Source of the DNA: an uncultured bacterium
GTDB lineage: Bacteria > Planctomycetota > Planctomycetia > Pirellulales > UBA1268
Assembly (NCBI GenBank): GCA_937959175.1
Contig: CALGAS010000275.1
Coordinates: 1 to 12,392 of the forward strand
Direction of reading: 5' to 3'
Length of the DNA: 12,392 bases
Positions 7,072 to 12,392 of this stretch are shown here, in pieces. Every line of letters starts with the position of its first letter. The first letter of the stretch is position 1. The notes below the pieces were generated by a model. It had not been told where the DNA came from. It ran no database searches and saw only the letters and a program-made list of their open reading frames with translations. Position numbers and translations under genes: made by a program.

Positions 7072-8577
7072 ATGAATCACCTCGACCAGCGGGCCCGCGA
7101 GGCCTTCACAACCGGCATGGCCCGGCGGGCCTTTCTCGGCACCACCGGTGTGGGTGTGGGGGCGGCGGCCCTTTCGCTCCTCGAGCGGCGCGTGGCCGCG
7201 GCGGCGATCGACCCGGCCGCCCGGGCCGGCCGCGGTGGCGGGGTGGTGCATCCGGCCCTGCCGGGCTTCCCGCACCACGCCCCCAAGGCGAAGCGGGTGA
7301 TCTATCTCCACATGAACGGCGGCCCCTCCCAGATGGACCTCTGGGATTACAAGCCGGGGCTCCAGAACTATTTCGACAAGGACATCCCGCCAAGCGTCCG
7401 CGGCGACCAGCGGCTCTCGACGATGACCAGCGGCCAGAAGCGGTTTCCGGTGGCGCCGTCGAAGTTTCGCTTCGAGCAGAAGGGCGACTGCGGCCGCTGG
7501 ATCTGCACCGATCTTCTGCCGCACACCGCGGGCATCGTCGATGACATCGCGCTGGTCAAGACTGTCCATACCAATGCGATCAATCACGACCCGGCCTGCA
7601 CCTTCGTGATGACCGGCAGCGAGATTCCCGGCAAGGCGAGCATCGGCAGCTGGCTGGCCTACGGCCTGGGCAGCGAGAGCGACGACCTGCCGGCCTTCGT
7701 CGTGTTCACACCGCAGTTTCCCTCGACGGGCAACGCCCAGGCGCTCTTCTCCCGGATGTGGGGCAGCGGCTTCTTGCCGACGCGGTTCTCGGGGGTCACG
7801 CTCCGCGGCTCGGGGGATCCCGTTCTTTACCTCGACAACCCGGCCGGGATCTCGGCGGCCGACCGCCGCCGGATGCTCGACGGCCTCGGCAGGCTCAACA
7901 CGCTCGGCTTCGAACGCTTCCGCGACCCCGAGATCCAGACCCGGATCGCCCAATACGAGATGGCCTTCCGGATGCAGTCGAGCGTGCCGGAGCTCACCGA
8001 CCTGGCCGACGAGTCGGCCGAGACGCTGGCCCTCTACGGCGACGACGTGAAGAAGCCGGGCACCTTCACCCACTCGGCCCTGATGGCCCGCCGGCTGGTG
8101 GAGCGGGGCGTGCGGGTGGTGCAGATCCTCCACCGCGGCTGGGATCAGCACGGTAACCTGCCGAAGGCGATCACCAACCAGTGTCTCGACACCGACCGGG
8201 CCACGGCGGCGCTGGTGACCGACCTCAAGCAGCGGGGCCTGCTCGACGACACGCTCGTCGTCTGGGGAGGCGAGTTCGGCCGGACGGTCTACTCCCAGGG
8301 CACGCTCAGCAAAACCAACTACGGCCGCGACCACCACCCGCGCAACTTCTGCATGTGGATGGCCGGGGCGGGCGTGAAGCCGGGCATTTCCTACGGCGAG
8401 ACCGACGACTTCAGTTACAACGTTGTCGAGAACCCGGTGCACGTGAATGACTTCAACGCCACGATCCTCCATCTGATGGGGATCGACCACGAGCGGTTCA
8501 CCTTCAAGTTTCAGGGCCTCGACCAGCGGCTGACCGGCGTCGAGCATCAGCGGGTGGTGGGCGAGATCCTCACCTGA
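7072..8577 (+). CDS. Tat-exported DUF1501 family protein
   Basis: A 501-residue protein starting with a twin-arginine-type signal: ARRAFLGTTGVGVGAAAL, with R18-R19 followed by a hydrophobic stretch. The body carries the full set of DUF1501 motifs: YLHMNGGPSQMDLWDYKP (78-95), NHDPACTFVMTG, GWDQHG (357-362), the GLLDDTLVVWGGEFGR strand and turn, YGRDHHPRNF, NPVHVNDFNATILHLMGIDH and FQGLDQRLTGV. DUF1501 belongs to the alkaline-phosphatase/sulfatase-like fold, and the conserved Asp, His and Glu residues are candidate metal ligands; no substrate is established. The ATG at 7072 is favoured over that at 7066 because GGAG (7060-7063) lies eight bases before it but only two before the other. The gene begins 14 bp after the DUF1553 gene, so the two form an operon. 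A strong inverted repeat ending in T6 follows 10 bp after its stop. Confidence 0.95.
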   Translation: MNHLDQRAREAFTTGMARRAFLGTTGVGVGAAALSLLERRVAAAAIDPAARAGRGGGVVHPALPGFPHHAPKAKRVIYLHMNGGPSQMDLWDYKPGLQNYFDKDIPPSVRGDQRLSTMTSGQKRFPVAPSKFRFEQKGDCGRWICTDLLPHTAGIVDDIALVKTVHTNAINHDPACTFVMTGSEIPGKASIGSWLAYGLGSESDDLPAFVVFTPQFPSTGNAQALFSRMWGSGFLPTRFSGVTLRGSGDPVLYLDNPAGISAADRRRMLDGLGRLNTLGFERFRDPEIQTRIAQYEMAFRMQSSVPELTDLADESAETLALYGDDVKKPGTFTHSALMARRLVERGVRVVQILHRGWDQHGNLPKAITNQCLDTDRATAALVTDLKQRGLLDDTLVVWGGEFGRTVYSQGTLSKTNYGRDHHPRNFCMWMAGAGVKPGISYGETDDFSYNVVENPVHVNDFNATILHLMGIDHERFTFKFQGLDQRLTGVEHQRVVGEILT

Positions 8578-8586
8578 CTCGCAGCG

Positions 8587-8674
8587 AAAAAAGGGGACAT
8601 CCCCCGTTTCCTGCCAGGCGGTAAGAGTCTCCCGGCCGAGGTGTTTCACGGAAACGGGGGATGTCCCCTTTTTT
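8587..8674. repeat. 88-bp palindromic element with perfect 25-bp inverted arms; possible bidirectional terminator or REP/MITE-like element
   Basis: The left arm (8587-8611) begins AAAAAAGGGGACATCCCCC and the right arm (8650-8674) ends GGGGGATGTCCCCTTTTTT; all 25 positions pair perfectly. The 38-bp centre (8612-8649) shows no ORF. Read on either strand, the stem ends in a run of six T, the layout of an intrinsic terminator. It would stop transcription from the DUF1501 operon before the photolyase gene and also the reverse. The loop is long for a terminator and such perfect symmetry is unusual, so a REP-like or miniature inverted-repeat element is an alternative. No target-site duplication is visible at the borders and no transposase lies in the window. 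Confidence 0.85.
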
Positions 8675-8704
8675 GTATCCTGCCGGCTCCCGAGGAGTCC
8701 GCCG

Positions 8705-10162
8705 ATGTCCGATCACGTCACGCTCGTCTGGTTCCGTCACGACCTCCGGCTCGACGACAACCCTGCCCTTATCGCCGCGGCTGCCCGGGGCAAGATCGTG
8801 CCCGTCTTCATCTGGGCTCCCGAGGAGGAGTCTCCCTGGGAGCCGGGAGCCGCCTCCCGCTGGTGGCTCCACCACTCGCTCGAGAAGCTCACCGCCACGC
8901 TCGCCAAGGCCGGTGCACCGCTCGTGATCCGCCGGGGGCCGTCGCTGGCAGCCCTCGAGAGCCTGGCCAAGGAATATGCCGTCAGCCACGTCGCCTGGAA
9001 CCGCCGCTACGAGCCGGCGGTCGTCAAGCGAGACACAACCATCAAGCAGGCCCTCACCGCCGCCGGCCTCACTGCCGAGAGCTTCAACGGCGGCCTGCTC
9101 TACGAGCCGGTGCACGTGAAGACCAAGCAGGGCAAGCCCTATCAAGTCTTCACGCCCTTCTGGCGGGCGCTGCTGGCCCTGCCCGAGCCGGCCGAGCCAC
9201 TGGCGTCGCCGCGGAAACTCAAGCCAGCCGAGCCGGTGAAGGGCAAGGCCAAGAGCCTCGCGGTGAGCGACCTCGACCTCCTGCCCGAGATCGACTGGGC
9301 CGGCACGATGCGGAAGACCTGGACGCCGGGCGAGGTCGGGGCGGCCAAGCGGCTCGACACCTTCCTGGCCAGTGCCCTGGCGACCTACGGCAGCGAACGC
9401 GACCGTCCCGACCAGGAGGGCACGAGTTCCCTCTCGCCGCACCTGCACTTCGGTGAGATCTCACCCCGCCGCATCTGGCATGCCGTCCGCGAGGCCACCG
9501 GCGGCAAACCGGCCGCCACGATCAGCGGCAGCCCGGAGGTCTATCTCCGGGAACTCGGCTGGCGAGAGTTTGCCAGTCACTTGATCTACCACTTTCCGCA
9601 GACGACCGACGCGCCGCTGCGAGCCGACTACGCGCGGTTTCCCTGGGTTGAGGATCCAGTCGGCCTCGCCGCCTGGCAGCGGGGCCGGACGGGCTATCCT
9701 GTGGTCGATGCGGGAATGCGGCAGCTCTGGGCGACCGGCTGGATGCACAACCGCGTGCGGATGATCGTGGCGAGCTTTCTGGTCAAGGACCTGCGGGTCA
9801 CCTGGCTCGAGGGGGCAAGGTGGTTCTGGGACACGCTCGTCGATGCCGATCTGGCTGCCAACACCCTCGGCTGGCAGTGGGCCGCCGGCTGCGGTGCCGA
9901 TGCCGCCCCCTACTTCCGCGTCTTCAATCCGACGAGCCAGGGCCGGAAGTTCGACCCTGACGGGGCCTACGTGCGGACCTGGGTGCCGGAGTTGGCGAAG
10001 CTTCCCGCCGCCGACATCCACGCTCCGGCCGAGGCCGACGAAGAGACGCTGGCGCGGGCCGGCCTCACCCTCGGGCGGGACTATCCCGAGCCATTGGTCG
10101 ACCACGCCGATGCGAGGAAACTCGCCCTCGAGGCGCTCAAGGTGGTCACCCGGGGCAAGTAG
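8705..10162 (+). CDS. phr: Deoxyribodipyrimidine photo-lyase (CPD class I-like photolyase)
   Basis: A 485-residue flavoprotein that should split UV-induced pyrimidine dimers using blue light. The N-terminal alpha/beta antenna domain (about 4-130) starts VTLVWFRHDLRLDDNPAL, diagnostic of the photolyase/cryptochrome family. The C-terminal FAD-binding helical domain includes SSLSPHLHFGEISPRRIW (241-258), RTGYPVVDAGMRQLWATGWMHNRVRMIVASFLVKDL (328-363) and LAANTLGWQWAAGCGADAAPYFRVFNP (383-409). By alignment from memory with E. coli Phr, the electron-transfer tryptophan triad W306/W359/W382 corresponds to W314, W367 and W390, with identical spacing (53 and 23), so photoreduction should be intact. 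The length is close to that of E. coli Phr (about 470). A proline-rich linker (160-180) joins the domains. The start has a good GAGGAG at 8692-8697, seven bases upstream. It is probably a single-gene unit behind the inverted-repeat element. Confidence 0.96.
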   Translation: MSDHVTLVWFRHDLRLDDNPALIAAAARGKIVPVFIWAPEEESPWEPGAASRWWLHHSLEKLTATLAKAGAPLVIRRGPSLAALESLAKEYAVSHVAWNRRYEPAVVKRDTTIKQALTAAGLTAESFNGGLLYEPVHVKTKQGKPYQVFTPFWRALLALPEPAEPLASPRKLKPAEPVKGKAKSLAVSDLDLLPEIDWAGTMRKTWTPGEVGAAKRLDTFLASALATYGSERDRPDQEGTSSLSPHLHFGEISPRRIWHAVREATGGKPAATISGSPEVYLRELGWREFASHLIYHFPQTTDAPLRADYARFPWVEDPVGLAAWQRGRTGYPVVDAGMRQLWATGWMHNRVRMIVASFLVKDLRVTWLEGARWFWDTLVDADLAANTLGWQWAAGCGADAAPYFRVFNPTSQGRKFDPDGAYVRTWVPELAKLPAADIHAPAEADEETLARAGLTLGRDYPEPLVDHADARKLALEALKVVTRGK

Positions 10163-10188
10163 TCCATGGGCTAACGGGTCACCCGGGG
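10144..10188. repeat. Short direct repeat around the photolyase stop codon
   Basis: GGTCACCCGGGG occurs at 10144-10155, inside the last codons of the photolyase gene, and again at 10177-10188 just after its stop. A partial third copy, GGGTCACGGG, follows at 10191-10200. The repeat may reflect slippage or local duplication; no function is evident. Confidence 0.5.
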
Positions 10189-10319
10189 TTGGGTCACGGG
10201 CGAACCGAAGGGTTGGGATTCGATCTTTGGTGAGGGTGCCGCGCAGCGGACTCGGGTCTTGGTGTGCCTGCGCGATTGACGGCGGGTTACGGTATACGCC
10301 TGCTCGGCACCATCGGTCA

Positions 10320-10354
10320 TAGAAGCCCCCCGGCGCGAGCCGGGGGACGGCGGG
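10320..10354 (+). repeat. Hairpin repeat element, copy 1 (forward)
   Basis: A 35-nt element starting TAGAAGCCCCCCGGC and ending GGACGGCGGG. It forms an 8-bp GC stem (10327-10334 with 10339-10346) closed by a GCGA tetraloop of the stable GNRA class. It differs from the reverse complement of copy 2 by one substitution and a 2-nt gap. It lies about 160 nt after the photolyase stop, in sense orientation for that transcript. No T tract follows it. Confidence 0.75.
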
Positions 10355-10591
10355 TGAAAAGCCGCAGGCCTTTCGGTTGCCAACCGACGCCCGGACCGCC
10401 AAGCCGCCTTTCAGGCGTGCCGAACCGCAGGTCGTTCGGTTGCTAGCGATCAGATTCGTTTTGAAGACTGCGATTACCCCACGGTCCGCCGTTGGGCGGT
10501 TCAAGTGCCGGAGATTGGTTGGTGGTGATCGCGGATTGGGCGGGTTGGTGGTGAACGGTTTGCGGGCATCGAGGGCGGGATGGCCCAACGG

Positions 10592-10628
10592 CCCGCCGTC
10601 CCGCCCGGCTCGCGCCGGGGGGCTTTTA
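10592..10628 (-). repeat. Hairpin repeat element, copy 2 (inverted), 3' of the lipoprotein gene
   Basis: The reverse complement of this 37-nt stretch begins TAAAAGCCCCCCGGC and ends GGACGGCGGG, matching copy 1 except for one base and a 2-nt insertion. The core stem here is CCCGGC/GCCGGG (10604-10609 with 10614-10619) around a tetraloop. It begins 27 bases past the lipoprotein stop codon and is in sense orientation for that transcript. Each of the two convergent genes therefore has the same hairpin in its 3' flank, which suggests a transcript 3'-end or REP-like role. Confidence 0.75.
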
Positions 10629-10654
10629 TGGGGGGATGGGGAGAAGCAGGGTGC

Positions 10655-11575
10655 TCAGCCCTTGAGTTTGGCCTGCAGTTGTCGCACCGTCTTGAGGGCG
10701 TCCTTCTGCTGGGCCGGGTCGCCGATCTTCGAGGCGGATTTGTCGGCGTCGTCGAGCAGTTCGAGAGCTCCCGCCCGGTCGCCGCTGGCGTTGAGAGCCT
10801 TGGCAACCGCCACCAGGGCGTAGGCCCGGTTGGCCGGCAGGTCGTCGATCGCCTTGGCCGCCTCGGCCGCCTTCGCGAGCAGTTCCGTCGCCGCATCCTT
10901 GGCACCCGTCGATGCTCGTACCGCCGCCGCCGCCGCATAGGCCTCGGCCTTGGCCCGCAGGTCGTCAAGATCCGCGGCGAGCCCTTCGAGGTTTTCGATC
11001 ACCGCTTCCGCGTCTTTCGCGAGTTCCGCATCGACATAGCCCATTGCCACCGCCGCCAGGGCCTTGCCTCGGAATCGCTCCGAGACGTCGTTGAGGGCGA
11101 GGCTCGAGGCGGTCTCGAGCGACGCGCGGGCTGCCGTGCGATCGCCAAGGGCCGCCTGGGCGACGGCCACCTCGGCCAGCAGCTTCGAGCGGCCCTGCGG
11201 ATCGTCGACCGTCTCGAGCATTGTCACGGCCTTCTCCATTGCCTTGCGGCCCGAACTCCGCTGCCCCAGTTCTCCGTAGGTCTCGGCGATTCGCACGAGG
11301 ACCGGCACGCAGACCAGCGGCTGGCCGTCGTCAGGAATCTCCGCCTCGGCGGCGGCCAGGGTACGAGCGGCGCCGGCCTTGTCTTGCGAGTCGATCTGGA
11401 TTCCGGCGACGGTCGCCAGGTCGCGGGCCCGGCCCTCCGGCTTGGGGTTCTTCTTGGCCCGGGCCATCAACTCAGCAATCGTCGGCGGGCCCTTCTTCCC
11501 GCCGCAGCCTGCGGTGGGCGCGACGACAAGGCAGCAGGCAGCGAGCAGAAGCGACAACGAGAGCAACCGATGCAT
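10655..11575 (-). CDS. Putative lipoprotein with TPR-like helical repeats
   Basis: A 306-residue protein of unknown function. The N-terminus MHRLLSLSLLLAACCLVVAPTAGC is a lipoprotein-type signal sequence with C24 as the probable lipid-modified cysteine; the -3 residue is Thr rather than the usual Leu, so the lipobox is slightly atypical. The remainder is Ala-rich and consists of helical hairpins of about 35-40 residues with TPR-like positions (LVRIAETYGELGQ, LLAEVAVAQAALGD, ALAAVAMGYVDAELA, YALVAVAKALNASGD). Such solenoids mediate protein contacts, so an envelope scaffold or adaptor role is plausible but not shown. A Shine-Dalgarno AAGGA (minus strand, 11585-11589) stands nine bases before the ATG. 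The DapL-like gene ends 44 bp upstream on the same strand, so the two may be co-transcribed. The 3' flank carries hairpin element copy 2. Confidence 0.82.
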   Translation of the reverse strand: MHRLLSLSLLLAACCLVVAPTAGCGGKKGPPTIAELMARAKKNPKPEGRARDLATVAGIQIDSQDKAGAARTLAAAEAEIPDDGQPLVCVPVLVRIAETYGELGQRSSGRKAMEKAVTMLETVDDPQGRSKLLAEVAVAQAALGDRTAARASLETASSLALNDVSERFRGKALAAVAMGYVDAELAKDAEAVIENLEGLAADLDDLRAKAEAYAAAAAVRASTGAKDAATELLAKAAEAAKAIDDLPANRAYALVAVAKALNASGDRAGALELLDDADKSASKIGDPAQQKDALKTVRQLQAKLKG

Positions 11576-11619
11576 AGCGGACAGTCCTTAGGGAGAGGAA
11601 GGAGGATGGCGAAGAGATC

Positions 11620-12392
11620 TCAGAACTTCAGCCTGGCTCGGGAGAGGCGGGCGTGCGTCTCGGCCATCAGGTCGTCTTCGGCGGCTTCGTCTTCGGCCTC
11701 GTAGGTCGTCGAGAATCGCAGGAAGGCTCCGCAGTCGTCCCAGGGCACCGTCGAGATCGAGAGCTCATGGATCAGGAACTGGCTGGCCTCCTGGGCATTG
11801 GCGAAGCCGCGGTCGCCCGCCCCGACGGGGCTCTTGGTGTAGAGGAAGTAGGTGCCCCCGGGCATCTCGCAGTCGAAGCCGACCGCCCGCAAGACGCCGA
11901 CGAGCTTCTCGAGCCGGCGACGATACTTCTCCCGCACCTGCCGGGGAATCTCGGGATCGGCCAGGGCCGCAGCGGCCGCCTTTTGGATCGCGATGAACTG
12001 CCCGGAGTCGCAGTTGTCCTTGACGTCGGCAAAGGCCCGCACGAGCCGCTCGTGGCCGCAGACCCAGCCCATCCGCCAGCCGATCATGTGGAAGCCTTTC
12101 GACATCGAGTGGACCTCGAGGCCGACCTCCTTGGCGCCGTCGATCGACAGGAACGACAGCGGCGAGGCGTCATACGAGAGCATCATGTGGGCCGCGTCCT
12201 GGATCACCACCACGCGGTGCCGGTGGGCCCAGTCGACGACCTGCTCATAAAACGCCCGCGTCGCCGTCCGGCCGGTAGGACTGTTGGGATAGCAGAGGAC
12301 GAGGAGTTTCGTGCGGGCCAGCACGTCGGCGGGGACGCTCTCTAGATCGGGCAGGAAGTCGTGCTCGGGCACGAGCGGCAGTGGATGGACGC
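11620..12392 (-). CDS. dapL: LL-diaminopimelate aminotransferase-like PLP enzyme, C-terminal part (5' end outside window)
   Basis: The frame is open to the right window edge, and residues VHPLPL precede the GTG codon at 12372, so that codon is internal and the start lies outside. The visible part is a class I/II aminotransferase: CYPNSPTG (substrate and PLP-phosphate region), VVVIQDAAH (Asp that pairs with the PLP nitrogen), HSMSKGFHMIGWRMGW with the PLP lysine encoded at 12097-12099 and a conserved Arg after it, then ADVKDNCDSGQFIAIQKAAAAAL. The KDN.DSGQF..IQKA run and FLPDL upstream are strongly reminiscent of DapL, which makes LL-diaminopimelate from tetrahydrodipicolinate for lysine and peptidoglycan synthesis and is the usual route in the PVC group. 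Two differences from common DapL sequences are noted: His instead of Tyr after QDAA, and SKGFHM instead of SKTYNM. A related aminotransferase of other specificity is therefore possible, and the gene symbol is tentative. Confidence 0.85.
   Translation of the reverse strand, partial: VHPLPLVPEHDFLPDLESVPADVLARTKLLVLCYPNSPTGRTATRAFYEQVVDWAHRHRVVVIQDAAHMMLSYDASPLSFLSIDGAKEVGLEVHSMSKGFHMIGWRMGWVCGHERLVRAFADVKDNCDSGQFIAIQKAAAAALADPEIPRQVREKYRRRLEKLVGVLRAVGFDCEMPGGTYFLYTKSPVGAGDRGFANAQEASQFLIHELSISTVPWDDCGAFLRFSTTYEAEDEAAEDDLMAETHARLSRARLKF

Larger units (their letters stand above)
10163..10654. other. Non-coding region of about 490 bp between convergent genes, rich in hairpins and repeats
   Basis: Neither strand holds an ORF with a believable protein here. 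The region lies between the 3' ends of the photolyase (+) and lipoprotein (-) genes. Besides the two inverted hairpin elements it contains several short perfect hairpins: CCGC/GCGG at 10239-10249, TCGGTTG/CAACCGA at 10373-10387, CGCCT/AGGCG at 10405-10417, CCGCC/GGCGG at 10486-10499 and GGGCGGGA/TCCCGCCC at 10573-10606. It also holds an imperfect 20-bp direct repeat (10361-10380 and 10424-10443) and a perfect 12-bp direct repeat GGTTGGTGGTGA (10517-10528 and 10543-10554). It may be a decayed small mobile element, a set of terminators or a structured RNA locus. No tRNA, rRNA or CRISPR pattern is seen. Confidence 0.6.

Noticed and set aside
6910..8649. 579-codon minus-strand frame antisense to the DUF1501 gene
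   Set aside because: Low-complexity composition without recognisable domain; the sense strand carries all DUF1501 motifs.
8587..8674. A complete insertion sequence
   Set aside because: Only 88 bp, no transposase, and no target-site duplication visible at the borders.
10320..10354. Hairpin copy 1 as an ordinary Rho-independent terminator
   Set aside because: No T tract follows the stem on either strand; it is reported as a repeat element instead.
8570..10588. Long minus-strand frames over the photolyase gene (292 and 375 codons)
   Set aside because: Antisense to an unambiguous photolyase; one also runs through the inverted repeat and the other through the hairpin-rich gap, where no protein-like sequence is seen.
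10163..10654. tRNA, CRISPR array or group II intron remnant in the convergent gap
   Set aside because: No cloverleaf or T-loop consensus, no regularly spaced repeats, and no domain V-like sequence could be found by eye.
10580..11704. 374-codon plus-strand frame antisense to the lipoprotein gene
   Set aside because: Gly/Arg/Val-rich with no domain; the minus strand has a signal sequence, a Shine-Dalgarno and helical repeats.

Overview
The window is GC-rich bacterial chromosome, most likely from a member of the Planctomycetota (PVC group). The main reason is a tandem pair of genes encoding a giant secreted protein with PSCyt1, DUF1549 and DUF1553 domains and a Tat-exported DUF1501 protein. Such pairs are greatly expanded in planctomycetes and are also found in Verrucomicrobia. 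The end of a second DUF1501 gene at the left edge and a DapL-type aminotransferase at the right edge fit the same group. No ribosomal or marker gene is present to refine this.

Layout, left to right. (1) 1-458, +: C-terminal end of a DUF1501 gene. (2) 488-2769, -: a sodium:solute symporter gene, followed closely by a 70-residue ORF and a nucleotidyltransferase-fold gene. The last two overlap by ATGA and look like a toxin-antitoxin-type pair. (3) 2931-3616, -: a VapB/VapC type II toxin-antitoxin operon overlapping by GTGA, with an AT-rich dyad and repeat over its start. (4) 3617-3919: divergent intergenic region with a candidate promoter and a GC hairpin in the predicted leader of the next gene. 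(5) 3920-8577, +: the PSCyt1/DUF1549/DUF1553 gene and its DUF1501 partner. (6) 8578-8704: a gap filled by an 88-bp element with perfect 25-bp inverted arms that begin in A6 and end in T6. (7) 8705-10162, +: a DNA photolyase with an intact tryptophan triad. (8) 10163-10654: about 490 bp of non-coding DNA between convergent genes, rich in hairpins and containing two nearly identical 35-37 nt hairpin elements in inverted orientation. (9) 10655-11575, -: a lipoprotein with helical (TPR-like) repeats. (10) 11620 to the right edge, -: a DapL-like aminotransferase, cut by the window end.

The DUF1553/DUF1501 pair forms an obvious two-gene operon of exported proteins, probably acting together at the cell envelope on an unknown substrate. 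The DapL-like gene and the lipoprotein gene may be co-transcribed. Two small toxin-antitoxin-like modules lie between two DUF1501 loci, so this stretch looks like accessory DNA. The most interesting items for follow-up are the two families of inverted-repeat elements (8587-8674 and 10320-10628) and the nucleotidyltransferase/70-residue pair. All motif statements come from reading the sequence; no database search was run.
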